Shown: positions 25,116-33,211 of the stretch, piece after piece | How the letters are laid out: every line of letters begins with the position of its first letter | How positions within the stretch are numbered: position 1 is the stretch's first letter | Assembly (NCBI RefSeq): GCF_003003355.1 | Contig: NZ_PVTQ01000003.1 | Location: 310,001-374,000, forward strand | DNA: 64,000 bases | DNA from: Donghicola tyrosinivorans | GTDB taxonomy: Bacteria > Pseudomonadota > Alphaproteobacteria > Rhodobacterales > Rhodobacteraceae | Direction of reading: 5' to 3' | The notes under the pieces: generated by a model | What the model saw: the letters and a program-made list of their open reading frames with translations, nothing else | The model's database searches: none | Told to the model about the DNA's origin: nothing | Translations under genes and position numbers: made by a program

Positions 25116-26282
25116 TTAACTTTTACTGCTGATCACGTATTTTTCCCAGTCCATCATGATCGGCACACGCTTCTCAAAGAAGTCCGTTCGCTTATAAGCC
25201 TTTACTACCTTGTTGGCCTCGAAGTGCCCGATGCAAGCCTCAGCGACTTCGTCAGCCGTATCGGTGGCCTCAGAAATCCAAGTGCGCAAAGCTGACCGGA
25301 ACCCGTGGGGGCGCGCTGTGATCCGGAACCCTTTCATCAGCGTGATCAGGGCCATGCGGTCCAGTGCTTTGCCCTTCGAATTGGGAAACAAGAAGCCATT
25401 CCACTCATGGCATTTCGCCAATTTGATAACGGCCAGAGCTTCTGGACCCAACGGTAAACGGAAAGTTTTTGCGTGCCCCACGCGACCCTTCACGTGCTCT
25501 TCCGGCACGGTCCAAACATCACCTTCAATCTGCTCCAGTCGTAAGTGACGGATCGGATCGGTCCGCAATCCGGTCAGGATCAACAGACGCAGGGCCAGGT
25601 GATCAATCGAAATGTCGTTCAGGCTGCTATAAAACTCAGGAACGTCCTTCCAATGCATGGCAGGCATATGCTTCTGCGATTTCGGTCGGGGTCCGAGCGG
25701 TGTTTCAGCCTTCTCGATGTCACTGATGTCGACATCGAACCCATGTGCGAAGGCGTACTTATAAACCTTTCGAAGACAGTTCAAAGATTTGCGACCGGAC
25801 TCAGGAGTATTCTTCCAAGCTGACTGCAGGCACTGGGCCAGATCATGCGCATCGATCTTCATGATTGGCGTTGAGCCTAGCTTCGGCAGGACATGCGTGC
25901 GCAGCGGAGAAGACCACTTGTTCGTCGGATCACCGTGTTTCAGTTCCGCTCGAAGGGAGTTATGCGTTTTCTCGACCAGCACCGCGAGCGATCCGTTTTC
26001 AACGTTAAGCAGCGCCTTTTCCCGCCGCTTCATTTTGATCGGGTTATCGCCGTTCGCGACTGCCTTCCGAGCAGCCTCTGCGCGTTCCCGCGCATCTTTC
26101 AGGCCAATCGCTGGATACCCACCAAGGCCAGTCCAATGCTCCACGCCCCAAAGTTTAAAGCGAAATTCCCATTGGCCGCGTCCTTCTCCTCTGGCATTGA
26201 AGTAAAGGCCTTGGCCGTCGCAATGTCTACCCTTGGCCAGAGTTTTCAGCTGTTGTGGCTTTAGTCTGTAGTAATGAGTCAT
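25116..26282 (-). CDS. int: tyrosine recombinase/integrase, P4 type
   Basis: 388 aa. The N-terminal DUF4102-type arm-binding domain (LKTLAKGRHCDGQGLYF, GLGGYPAIGLKDARERA) is followed by a SAM-like core-binding domain and the catalytic domain with Arg in LTGLRTDPIRHL, His-x-x-Arg in RPHGFRSALRTW, His in CIGHFEANKVV and nucleophilic Tyr in KAYKRTDF. The P4 subfamily usually targets tRNA 3' ends; here the nearby repeated site is an intergenic GC-rich repeat. The gene start lies 149 nt inside the right direct repeat, the usual integrase position next to the attachment site. Confidence 0.95.
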   Translation of the reverse strand: MTHYYRLKPQQLKTLAKGRHCDGQGLYFNARGEGRGQWEFRFKLWGVEHWTGLGGYPAIGLKDARERAEAARKAVANGDNPIKMKRREKALLNVENGSLAVLVEKTHNSLRAELKHGDPTNKWSSPLRTHVLPKLGSTPIMKIDAHDLAQCLQSAWKNTPESGRKSLNCLRKVYKYAFAHGFDVDISDIEKAETPLGPRPKSQKHMPAMHWKDVPEFYSSLNDISIDHLALRLLILTGLRTDPIRHLRLEQIEGDVWTVPEEHVKGRVGHAKTFRLPLGPEALAVIKLAKCHEWNGFLFPNSKGKALDRMALITLMKGFRITARPHGFRSALRTWISEATDTADEVAEACIGHFEANKVVKAYKRTDFFEKRVPIMMDWEKYVISSKS

Positions 26283-26430
26283 GTATTGTTAAGCTCCCTA
26301 AATATATACATTTTTTGCTGCGATGCCCTGAGACAACGCGAGACATGACGAGAGCTTAACAGTTTGAAGTTTCTAGAAGATTTAAGACAATTGACCCTGC
26401 ATGCGCCCTCATGACACATGCAGGGTACCG

Positions 26431-26464
26431 CTCCGGCGGGGGTATTTTTGCCAAGATGAAGGAG
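26431..26464 (+). repeat. attR-like copy of the dispersed repeat
   Basis: CTCCGGCGGGGGTAT (26431-26445), identical to the left copy, continues into TTTTGCCAAGATGAAGGAG, the right half of the dispersed repeat. The expected left half (GCGGATGC) is replaced by element sequence. Its final GGAG (26461-26464) also serves as ribosome binding site for the next gene. Confidence 0.72.
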
Positions 26465-26472
26465 CCGCGCCC

Positions 26473-27690
26473 ATGCCAGAAGTAGTGATCGAGCGACTGG
26501 GTTTGCACGGAGACGGGATCGCCGCCGGTCCGATCTATGTGCCCATGACCCTGCCGGGCGAGCGTGTGGAAGGCGAGATCGAGGGCGACGTGATGGTTGC
26601 CCCGAAGATTGTCGAGCCCAGTGACGTTCGGGTGAAGGCGCCCTGTCCGCGCTACAAGCGTTGCGGCGGCTGTTCTTTGCAGCATGCGGCAGACGGGTTT
26701 GTGGCGGACTGGAAGGTTCAAGTGGTGCGCACGGCGCTGGAGGCGCAGGGTCTGGAGGCTTCGATTTCGGGGATTGCGACCTCGCCCGCGAATGCGCGGC
26801 GGCGCGCGGTGTTTTCCGCGCGGCGGACCAAGGCGGGGGCGCAGGTTGGGTTCCATGTGCGGGGCTCGGACCAGATTGTCGAGATTGACGGCTGCACCTT
26901 GCTGGAGCCCGCTTTGCTGGATGCGCGTCCCATTGTGGCCGAGTTGGTCAAGCTGGGCGGTAGCCGCAAGGGCGAGCTGAGCGTGACGGTGACCTTGACC
27001 CGCCACGGATTGGATATGTCGGTTGCGGGGGGCAAGCCCTTGGACGGGCCGCTGCGGGCTTTGCTGGGGCCGTTTGCGGAAGAGCAGAAGCTGGCGCGTC
27101 TTGCGTGGGGCGATGAGACTGTGGCGTTGCGCTTGCCGCCCGAGCAGGAGTTTGACGGCATTGCTGTTGCCCCGCCGCCCGGGTCTTTCTTGCAGGCGAC
27201 CAAGCACGGCGAAGTGGCCTTGCGGACGGCGGTATTAGAAACCGTCGGTGATGCGGCCCATGTGATGGATCTGTTCGCCGGTGCCGGCACCTTTTCCCTG
27301 CCGCTGGCGCGGAAGGCCGAGGTTTGGGCGCTGGAAGGTGTGCCCGAGATGATCAAGGCCATGGATCATGGCTGGCGTCATGCCAAAGGGTTGAAGAAAC
27401 TGCGCGGAGAGGTGCGGGATTTGTTCCGCAACCCCGTGATGGCGGCCGACATGGCCAAGATGGATGCGGTGGTTCTGGACCCGCCTCGGGCCGGTGCGCA
27501 GGCGCAGGTGGCAGAGATTGCCGCGTCAAAAGTGCCTGTTCTGGCCTATGTCAGCTGCAACCCCGTAACATTCGCCCGTGATGCAGCCGTTCTGGTAAAG
27601 AGCGGATACCGGCTGGAAAACGTTTTGGTGGTTGACCAGTTCCGTTGGTCTACCCATGTGGAACTGGCGGCCGCGTTCCGGAAAGAGTGA
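26473..27690 (+). CDS. 23S rRNA (uracil-C5)-methyltransferase, RlmC/RlmD family
   Basis: A 405-aa AdoMet-dependent RNA m5U methyltransferase. The N-terminal iron-sulfur ligands are C58-x5-C64-x2-C67 (CPRYKRCGGC) plus a fourth Cys in IDGCTLL. The AdoMet motif is MDLFAGAGTFSLPLA, followed by VVLDPPRAG and the catalytic Cys in YVSCNP. The N-terminal TRAM-like part is short. ATG 26473 has GGAG 8 nt upstream, supplied by the dispersed repeat itself. Integration of the element has replaced everything upstream of this repeat, so its promoter may be new. Confidence 0.9.
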   Translation: MPEVVIERLGLHGDGIAAGPIYVPMTLPGERVEGEIEGDVMVAPKIVEPSDVRVKAPCPRYKRCGGCSLQHAADGFVADWKVQVVRTALEAQGLEASISGIATSPANARRRAVFSARRTKAGAQVGFHVRGSDQIVEIDGCTLLEPALLDARPIVAELVKLGGSRKGELSVTVTLTRHGLDMSVAGGKPLDGPLRALLGPFAEEQKLARLAWGDETVALRLPPEQEFDGIAVAPPPGSFLQATKHGEVALRTAVLETVGDAAHVMDLFAGAGTFSLPLARKAEVWALEGVPEMIKAMDHGWRHAKGLKKLRGEVRDLFRNPVMAADMAKMDAVVLDPPRAGAQAQVAEIAASKVPVLAYVSCNPVTFARDAAVLVKSGYRLENVLVVDQFRWSTHVELAAAFRKE

Positions 27691-27728
27691 CGCGGTCAAA
27701 GAGGCATAAAAACAAGGGCAAAGGCACT

Positions 27729-28502
27729 ATGCGCGATCATCTGATCCTCTGGCTACAAAGGCCGCTTGTGCGCAATTCGATCATCGGGGTTATCCTGTTC
27801 AATGCGGTTATTCTGGGGCTTGAGACCTCGGTCACCGTGATGGCGCAGGCGGGCGGGTTGATCAGGTTTCTGGATGCGCTGTGTCTGAGCATTTTTGTCC
27901 TTGAGATATTGCTGAAGCTTTATGCCTACGGCTGGCGTTTTTTCTGCAACGGCTGGCATATCTTTGACACGGTGATCGTGGCGGCGGCCTTGGTGCCGGG
28001 GGGGCATTCGGTCTCGGCGCTTCGGGCCCTGCGGATTTTGCGGGTGCTGCGGGTGATCTCGGTCGCGCCGCGCCTGCGACGGGTGGTCGAGGGGCTGGTC
28101 TCGGCCCTGCCGGGAATGGGCAGCGTCTTTTTCCTGATGGCGATCCTGTTCTACATCGGCTCGGTCATCGCGACGACCGTCTTTGGCGAGACCTTCCCCC
28201 AGTGGTTCGGCACCATGGGGCGCAGTGCCTATTCCCTGTTCCAGATCATGACATTGGAAAGCTGGTCGATGGGAATCGTCCGCCCCGTGATGGAGGTTTA
28301 TCCCTATGCGTGGGTGTTTTTCGTCCCCTTTATCCTTTTGACCACCTTTGCGGTTGTGAACCTTTTGGTAGGCTTGATCGTGAACTCTATGCAGGACGCA
28401 CATTCGCAAGAGAAACTGCAGGATACCAACAGTTATCGGGATGATGTGACTGACCGCTTGCGCCGGATCGAAGAGGCTCTGAAACGGCTGGAGCATCGCT
28501 GA
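27729..28502 (+). CDS. bacterial voltage-gated cation channel (NaChBac-like)
   Basis: 257 aa, one six-TM domain. The S4 segment is RALRILRVLRVISVAPRLRR (99-118) with basic residues at three-residue spacing. The pore loop has the filter TLESWSM (175-181), the bacterial sodium-channel type, and a C-terminal coiled coil (240-256) is typical of tetrameric BacNav channels. It is likely to carry Na+. In its direction it follows the rRNA methyltransferase by 38 nt and may be co-transcribed. Confidence 0.93.
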   Translation: MRDHLILWLQRPLVRNSIIGVILFNAVILGLETSVTVMAQAGGLIRFLDALCLSIFVLEILLKLYAYGWRFFCNGWHIFDTVIVAAALVPGGHSVSALRALRILRVLRVISVAPRLRRVVEGLVSALPGMGSVFFLMAILFYIGSVIATTVFGETFPQWFGTMGRSAYSLFQIMTLESWSMGIVRPVMEVYPYAWVFFVPFILLTTFAVVNLLVGLIVNSMQDAHSQEKLQDTNSYRDDVTDRLRRIEEALKRLEHR

Positions 28503-28597
28503 TCACATTTTCCCGAAGGTTCCCATTTGGGGCGCTACAACCCTGCGGTTAAATGATGTATGTGCGCCGCAAGCTTACGAATAAGGGCAACAGGCAT

Positions 28598-29092
28598 ATG
28601 CAGATTATACGGCTGGTTGTGGCAATGGCGCTGGTGGCGCTGGTTGCTGCATGTGCGGGCGGATCGAAATTCAAAACTTACAACGGCCCTGAGGTCACGC
28701 AGGTTGTGGTGAACAAGGGTGCACGCAAGATGTACCTGCTGCACAACGGACAGGTGCTGAAGGACTATAAGATCGCGCTGGGGTGGATGCCCAAGGGCGG
28801 CAAGCGGTTCCAAGGGGATGGAAAAACGCCGGAGGGGATGTACTTCATCGACCGCCGGAACCCGAACAGCAAGTTCCATCTGTCGATCGGGATCAGCTAT
28901 CCCAATGCCAATGACGTGGCCTTTGCCAAAGCGTCGGGGCTAAGCCCGGGGGGGGATATCTTTATCCACGGCAATTCTCGTGGTTGGCGGCGCAAGGATT
29001 GGACGTGGGGCTGTATTGCAGTCACCGATAGCGAGATCGAAGACATCTACGCCATGGTCAAAGACGGCACGCCGATCATGATCAACCCCTGA
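28598..29092 (+). CDS. L,D-transpeptidase (YkuD) lipoprotein
   Basis: 164 aa. A lipoprotein signal with lipobox LVAAC (C19) is followed by a YkuD catalytic domain: H124 in IFIHGNSRG and the active-site Cys C139 in WTWGCIAVT. It forms 3-3 peptidoglycan cross-links or attaches proteins to peptidoglycan in the periplasm; the short form with WGCIAV is also found in ErfK-like hydrolases. ATG 28598 starts the signal peptide. It is a single gene ending at the terminator at 29101. Confidence 0.92.
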   Translation: MQIIRLVVAMALVALVAACAGGSKFKTYNGPEVTQVVVNKGARKMYLLHNGQVLKDYKIALGWMPKGGKRFQGDGKTPEGMYFIDRRNPNSKFHLSIGISYPNANDVAFAKASGLSPGGDIFIHGNSRGWRRKDWTWGCIAVTDSEIEDIYAMVKDGTPIMINP

Positions 29093-29100
29093 GATGGGGA

Positions 29101-29130
29101 AAAGCCCGCCCTCTGGCGGGCTTTGTTTTT
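29101..29130 (+). terminator. rho-independent terminator
   Basis: AAAGCCCGCC/GGCGGGCTTT with a CTCT loop, then GTTTTTT. It ends the YkuD gene; on the opposite strand it also lies just past the end of the flavodoxin gene. Confidence 0.93.
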
Positions 29131-29135
29131 TGGGC

Positions 29136-29687
29136 TCAGGACAGTAGGCGGGCGATTCTGGCCCCGTAGGCGCGGGCGCTGGTCAGATCGCCTTCGCGGG
29201 GGCCTTGGTCAGGGCTGCTGTCAGAGGGCGACGTGGCTAGCGGCCCCAGTGATCCGCCATTCCAGTTGGTGTCCTGCGGGGTGCTGTCCATAGCGTTCGC
29301 GGGCATCTGCCCCAGACTGACCCACAGCCCGCCGTGCTGCGCTGCAAGGGTTGCCAGATAGAGCATCGTGGTGCCCTTGTCCCCGTTGGTCGAGGCCGAG
29401 TTGGTGAAGCCTCCCATCAGCTTGTCGGACCAGCTTTGGGTCATCCAGCGTTTGGACGAGGCGTCGGCGAAGCGTTTGAACTGCCACATGGGTGCGCCCA
29501 TGTAGGTGGGGCTGCCAAAGATGATGGCGCCTGCGTGGTCCAGTGCCTGCCAGCCGTCTTCGGGCAGGTCTCCGTTCTCGTCGATTTGCCAGAGGCGGGC
29601 GGTATTGCCTGCGCCTGCCGCGATGGCTTGGGCCTGTTTGATGGTGTGGCCGTAGCCAGAGGTGAAAACGATCTCGATTGTGGTCAT
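29136..29687 (-). CDS. flavodoxin-family NAD(P)H:quinone oxidoreductase (WrbA-like)
   Basis: A 183-aa FMN-binding protein: the phosphate-loop region TSGYGHTIKQAQAIAAGA, GSPTYMGAPMWQFKRFADASS and GGFTNSASTNGDKGTTM are the WrbA/NQO-type flavodoxin motifs. Two-electron reduction of quinones or electrophiles is expected. GGAGG lies upstream of ATG 29687. It is divergent from an HxlR-type regulator with an operator-like inverted repeat between them, so it is most likely that regulator's target. Confidence 0.9.
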   Translation of the reverse strand: MTTIEIVFTSGYGHTIKQAQAIAAGAGNTARLWQIDENGDLPEDGWQALDHAGAIIFGSPTYMGAPMWQFKRFADASSKRWMTQSWSDKLMGGFTNSASTNGDKGTTMLYLATLAAQHGGLWVSLGQMPANAMDSTPQDTNWNGGSLGPLATSPSDSSPDQGPREGDLTSARAYGARIARLLS

Positions 29688-29746
29688 GGATGCCTCCTTC
29701 AGTTGGATATGAAGGCAAGCTAGGCAGGTTGATTTCTTTTAGTAAG

Positions 29747-29766
29747 TAGGTACCATTTGGTAACTA
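29747..29766. promoter_or_regulatory. HxlR-type operator candidate
   Basis: TAGGTACC and GGTAACTA separated by ATTT, a 7-of-8 inverted repeat in the divergent intergenic region between the flavodoxin gene and the HxlR gene. Sites with GTAC-rich half-sites are usual for HxlR/YodB regulators. Confidence 0.6.
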
Positions 29767-29818
29767 AAGGGATTTATTTGCCAAAGGCGCGATTTTTGCG
29801 GCGTTGAGGAGAGATGTG

Positions 29819-30190
29819 ATGAAGGATGGGGTGCCGGCACACTCTGGCTGCGCGGTCGAGCAGGTCTTGCGGCTGCTGTCCGGGCGCTGGACGCTGTATA
29901 TCCTGTGGCGCTTGCAGGACATGGGGCCGCAGAGGTTCAACGCGCTGGTGCGGCTGATTCCGGGTGTCTCGCCCAAGGTGCTGACAGAACGGCTGAAGGC
30001 TCTGGAAAACGCAGGGCTGGTCAGCCGCCATTATGAGCCGACCGTGCCGCCGCAAGTGACTTACAGTCTGACAGACCGAGCAGTCGAGTTACGGGCAACG
30101 CTGGATCAGATTGCGGGGGTCAGCCGATCATGGGTGGCTGAGGGCTGGCGGATGGACACCGGCTTTCCTGATCCTGCCAAAGATGGCTGA
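29819..30190 (+). CDS. HxlR-family transcriptional regulator
   Basis: A 123-aa winged-helix protein of the HxlR/YodB family: AVEQVLRLLSGRWTLYILWRL, FNALVRLIPGVSPKVLTERLKALE and the wing YEPTVPPQVTYSLTDRAVEL. Cys10 near the N-terminus (HSGCAVEQ) matches the redox-sensing Cys found in YodB/HypR-type members. ATG 29819 follows GAGGAG by 7 nt. It is divergent from the WrbA-like quinone reductase, which suggests control by quinone or electrophile stress. Confidence 0.92.
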   Translation: MKDGVPAHSGCAVEQVLRLLSGRWTLYILWRLQDMGPQRFNALVRLIPGVSPKVLTERLKALENAGLVSRHYEPTVPPQVTYSLTDRAVELRATLDQIAGVSRSWVAEGWRMDTGFPDPAKDG

Positions 30191-30195
30191 CACGA

Positions 30196-30230
30196 AAAAG
30201 CCCGCCAGACATCCGGTCTGGCGGGCTTTT
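30196..30230. terminator. bidirectional rho-independent terminator
   Basis: A 15-bp perfect stem AAAAGCCCGCCAGAC/GTCTGGCGGGCTTTT with an ATCCG loop. It lies between the converging hxlR and CAP-domain genes and can serve both. Confidence 0.93.
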
Positions 30231-30255
30231 GCTTACAGAAAAGCGGTTTCTGGTG

Positions 30256-30795
30256 TTAGCGAACGTCGGTGTAATTGGCCGGTGCGCCAAGAACCATAGT
30301 CCACCAAATCTTGCCGTTCGATTCTTGGTGCCAGGCAAAGCCCATCTCGGTCGCTTCGCGGGACATCAGAACGGTACGGGTGACGGGATCTTCGGCCCAT
30401 GCGCCCAATGTCTCAAGCTCGGTCTCGTAGGTTTCCGAGATCAGCTCGCCCACCAGATGATTCTGGTAGCCGACGCGCCGCACACGGTCGATCGGCGACG
30501 AGCCGTCAGAGCCGAAGTGCCACGGGCGGTTCTGGATCGACATATCCCGCGAATGGGTCGCTGCGGCCGCGTTCAGTTGTGCGTTCAGCGTCAGCGAGTT
30601 GCGACCGGCCGCGTAGCGCAAGGCGTTCACGGAATCGAGCACGTTGTACTCGATTCGGCCCGCATCAGACGGCGAGATCCGGTAAAGTTTCGGCAGCGGT
30701 TTGCCATCGGGCCCAAGATGCACGGGGGCAGGGGCCGGACTACAGGCAGCCAGAGCCGTACAGAAAACGATGAGCAAAGGGATAAAGCGGATCAT
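30256..30795 (-). CDS. CAP/SCP-domain lipoprotein
   Basis: 179 aa. The lipoprotein signal has the lipobox ALAAC (C18). The SCP/PR1-like CAP domain follows: VNALRYAAGRNSLTLNAQLNAAAATHSRDM, HFGSDGSSPIDRVRRVGY, GELISETYE and the GFAWHQ..GKIWWTMVLG strand. This is the bacterial single-domain form of unknown biochemical function. ATG 30795 is chosen as the start of the signal peptide with a GGGG stretch upstream. Confidence 0.88.
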   Translation of the reverse strand: MIRFIPLLIVFCTALAACSPAPAPVHLGPDGKPLPKLYRISPSDAGRIEYNVLDSVNALRYAAGRNSLTLNAQLNAAAATHSRDMSIQNRPWHFGSDGSSPIDRVRRVGYQNHLVGELISETYETELETLGAWAEDPVTRTVLMSREATEMGFAWHQESNGKIWWTMVLGAPANYTDVR

Positions 30796-30964
30796 AGACG
30801 CCCCATAGATTGTTTCATACGGCATACCCCTGTCAGAGTTGCGATTCAAACCCACACAGCGGGTATTCGCCTTCACTGACGTGTGTTTGAATTGCGACTG
30901 AGGCTTTTGCACCATAGATATATGGCCAACTATACCTAATTTCGGGTTGAGCCGGAGGTTACCA

Positions 30965-31573
30965 ATGACAGGCCGCAAGTTATATTCTTTATCCCGCCGG
31001 GGGTTCCTTGCAAGCGGCGCGGCGCTGCTTGCAGCACCTGCAATCGCGCAGACTGCTGCGCCCGCAGGGCTTGGCACGACCGAGATGGAAAGCCGCGTCG
31101 AGAGCGGCGTGCGCCGGAATATCTCGAGCTTCCGCACGCTGGACTGGCGACCCTATTTCAGCAGCACCGCCAATGGGGCTGTGCTGGTGGATATCGACAG
31201 CCGTGCGCTGCATTTTTGGTCAGAAGACCAGAGCATATATAAACTTTACCCGACCAGCGTTCCGCTGACCGATGATCTGACCCGTCGCGGCCGTACCGAG
31301 ATCGTTCAGAAGGTGGATGGCCCGACATGGTCGCCGACCCCGTCGATGAAAGAGCGCAACCCCGAATGGCCCGACTTTGTGCCTGCGGGTCCAGATAACC
31401 CTCTGGGAACCCACGCATTGTACCTGAGCTGGACCTATTACCGAATCCACGGCACCCACGACACCCGCAAAATCGGGCGCCGTTCGTCGAACGGATGCAT
31501 CGGTTTATACAACCAACACATTGCGGAACTTTTCAGTCTGACCAAGGTCGGCACTCAAGTGTTGCTAATTTGA
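30965..31573 (+). CDS. Tat-exported L,D-transpeptidase (YkuD)
   Basis: 202 aa. A twin-arginine signal (LSRRGFLASGAALLAAPAIA, residues 9-28) is followed by a YkuD domain with H162 in YRIHGTHD and the catalytic Cys C178 in RRSSNGCIGL. It catalyses 3-3 cross-linking of peptidoglycan. GGAGG lies 7 nt before ATG 30965. It is divergent from the CAP-domain lipoprotein; the window's other transpeptidase, at 28598, uses a lipoprotein signal instead. Confidence 0.93.
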   Translation: MTGRKLYSLSRRGFLASGAALLAAPAIAQTAAPAGLGTTEMESRVESGVRRNISSFRTLDWRPYFSSTANGAVLVDIDSRALHFWSEDQSIYKLYPTSVPLTDDLTRRGRTEIVQKVDGPTWSPTPSMKERNPEWPDFVPAGPDNPLGTHALYLSWTYYRIHGTHDTRKIGRRSSNGCIGLYNQHIAELFSLTKVGTQVLLI

Positions 31574-31718
31574 CGACATCGGCACGAACTCGTTGAAAGG
31601 CCCCACAAGTTAGGTTTGCAATTGGCAAAAATTGCTGTTTAGAAAATCCTACGAGGTAAGTCTTGGGTGCCTGTCATCATCCTCAGATATGGATGACAGG
31701 CTTATACTGGAGGATACT

Positions 31719-31904
31719 ATGAAGAAACTCGTTCTGGCAGCCGCACTGGCAACCACCGCTTCGACTGCTTTCGCTGGCTCGATGGCTGAGCCCGTAATCG
31801 AAGCACCGGTCATCGTGGAAGAAACCACCACCTCGTCGTCGTCGGCAGGTCTGGTTGTTCCCCTGATCCTGATCGCCGTTCTGGCTGCTGCTGCTTCGAA
31901 CTAA
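31719..31904 (+). CDS. small exported membrane peptide, 61 aa
   Basis: A signal-peptide-like N-terminus (MKKLVLAAALATTASTAFA) is followed by a short acidic/Thr/Ser-rich linker (EETTTSSSSA) and a C-terminal hydrophobic helix (LVVPLILIAVLAAAASN). GGAGG is placed 6 nt before the ATG, and it has its own terminator. I associate this type with the gene neighbouring hemH in roseobacters, sometimes mislabelled ferrochelatase. Function unknown. Confidence 0.82.
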   Translation: MKKLVLAAALATTASTAFAGSMAEPVIEAPVIVEETTTSSSSAGLVVPLILIAVLAAAASN

Positions 31905-31925
31905 TCTTCGAAGTTCTATAAAATT

Positions 31926-31959
31926 AAAAAAGGCGGTGGGTTTCCTACCGCCTTTTTTT
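31926..31959 (+). terminator. rho-independent terminator
   Basis: AAAAAAGGCGGTGGG pairs with CCTACCGCCTTTTTT across a TTT loop, with one G-T pair, then a T-run. It ends the 61-aa peptide gene. Confidence 0.92.
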
Positions 31960-32053
31960 CTGCCTGCTGCATCGGATTTGCCCTGCACTTTGGGGGCGGG
32001 CAAAGAAAAAGAGGGGCGCTGCCCCTCTCTTGTCCCCTTTGGGGCCAATTCAC

Positions 32054-32087
32054 ACCCCGAGGTATTTTCACCAAGATGAAAAGGCGG
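32054..32087. repeat. dispersed repeat copy, degenerate
   Basis: CCCCGAGGTATTTTCACCAAGATGAA plus AAGGCGG, written here in two pieces; it matches the right part of the repeat seen at 26431 and 53496. It lies between the 61-aa peptide gene and the 3' end of hemH. Confidence 0.7.
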
Positions 32088-32091
32088 AGGC

Positions 32092-33153
32092 TTAGAGCCA
32101 GCCGCCGAGGTTTTCGCGGATCACCGAGGTAAGGGCCTTGATGTGGGCCGGATCGTCGTTGAGGCAGGGGATGTAGGTGAAGTCTTCACCGCCTGCGTGT
32201 TCAAAGGCCTCTTTGATCTCTTCGTTGATCTCTTCCAGTGTTTCGATGCAGTCCGCCGAGAAGGCGGGGGCGCAGACGGCGATGTTCTTTTTGCCGGCTT
32301 CGGCCAGACGCGCGACCTCTTCGACCGTATAGGGCTGCAGCCATTCTTCGGGGCCGAAGCGGGACTGGAAGGTGGTGGTGATTTCGGTGTCCTGCCAGCC
32401 GAGGCGCTCTTTCAGGAGGCGCGTGGTTTTCTGGCACTGGCAGTGATAGGGGTCGCCCTCTTTCACCAGATAGCGTTTCGGCAGGCCGTGGTAGGAGCAG
32501 ACCAGCACGTCGGGTTTTTTATCCAGTTTTCCGTAGGCGGTCTCGATGGATTGGGCCAGTGCCTCGATGTAGAGGGGGTGGTCAAAGTAGGGATCGACCA
32601 CGCGCGCAGTGGGCTGCCATTTTTCTTTCATCAGCGCGCGGAAGAACTGGTCATTCGCGGTGGCCGAGGTGGCACCTGCGTATTGAGGGTAGAGCGGGAA
32701 GAACAGGATCTTTTGGCAGCCTGCCTCGACCATCTTGCGGACCACTGATTGGGTGGAGGGGTTGCCGTAGCGCATGCAGAATTCGACCATGACGTTGTCA
32801 CCGTATTCTGCGGTGAGGTCGGCTTTGATGGCCGCGGTCTGGTCTTTGGTGATGGTCATCAGGGGCGATTCGTCCGCCTCTTTGTTCCAGATCGAGGCGT
32901 AGGCCGCGCCCGATTTGCTGGGGCGGGTGGATAGGATCACCAGTTGCAGCAGGGGCTGCCAGAAGAAGGGCGAATAGTCGATGACGCGGCGGTCCGACAG
33001 GAATTCATTCAGGTAGCGGCGCATGGACCAGTAGTCGGTGCCATCGGGCGTGCCGAGGTTGGCCAGCAGGATGCCTACTTTGGGTTGCGCGACCTTGGGA
33101 TGGTCTTTGGGCGCATGAGCAGGGCATTGAGCGGGGGTCTTGGCGTCCAGCAT
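32092..33153 (-). CDS. hemH: ferrochelatase
   Basis: It inserts Fe2+ into protoporphyrin IX, the last step of haem synthesis. 353 aa, with the family signature SYHGLPKRYLVKEGDPYHCQC (broken here: SYHGLPKRYLV, then GDPYHCQC), the catalytic His in SYHG, and the Glu in the CAPAFSADCIETLEEI region. The N-terminal GILLANLGTPDGTDYWSMRRYLNEFL is typical. It appears to be a single gene; the ribosome binding site is weak. Confidence 0.95.
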   Translation of the reverse strand: MLDAKTPAQCPAHAPKDHPKVAQPKVGILLANLGTPDGTDYWSMRRYLNEFLSDRRVIDYSPFFWQPLLQLVILSTRPSKSGAAYASIWNKEADESPLMTITKDQTAAIKADLTAEYGDNVMVEFCMRYGNPSTQSVVRKMVEAGCQKILFFPLYPQYAGATSATANDQFFRALMKEKWQPTARVVDPYFDHPLYIEALAQSIETAYGKLDKKPDVLVCSYHGLPKRYLVKEGDPYHCQCQKTTRLLKERLGWQDTEITTTFQSRFGPEEWLQPYTVEEVARLAEAGKKNIAVCAPAFSADCIETLEEINEEIKEAFEHAGGEDFTYIPCLNDDPAHIKALTSVIRENLGGWL

Positions 33154-33211
33154 GGTATTCGTTCCAATCAGGTTTCTTGTTTCCAGTGGAAATAGGGCGG
33201 AAGTCCCGTGG

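Larger units (their letters stand above)
12474..26445. mobile_element. integrative and mobilizable element (~14 kb)
   Basis: It is bounded by the 15-bp direct repeat CTCCGGCGGGGGTAT (12474-12488, 26431-26445). It contains a tyrosine integrase adjacent to the right end, an AlpA-type regulator, an IS3 remnant, MobC and MobA relaxosome proteins, a candidate oriT, and cargo: a GTP cyclohydrolase II/kinase/DCD-TM operon, an ATPase/histidine kinase/receiver-kinase operon, and a phosphoesterase. Core metabolic genes flank it on both sides. It has no conjugation (mating-pair) genes, so transfer would need a helper. The left half is clearly AT-rich. The integration target is an intergenic repeat rather than a tRNA. 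Confidence 0.82.
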
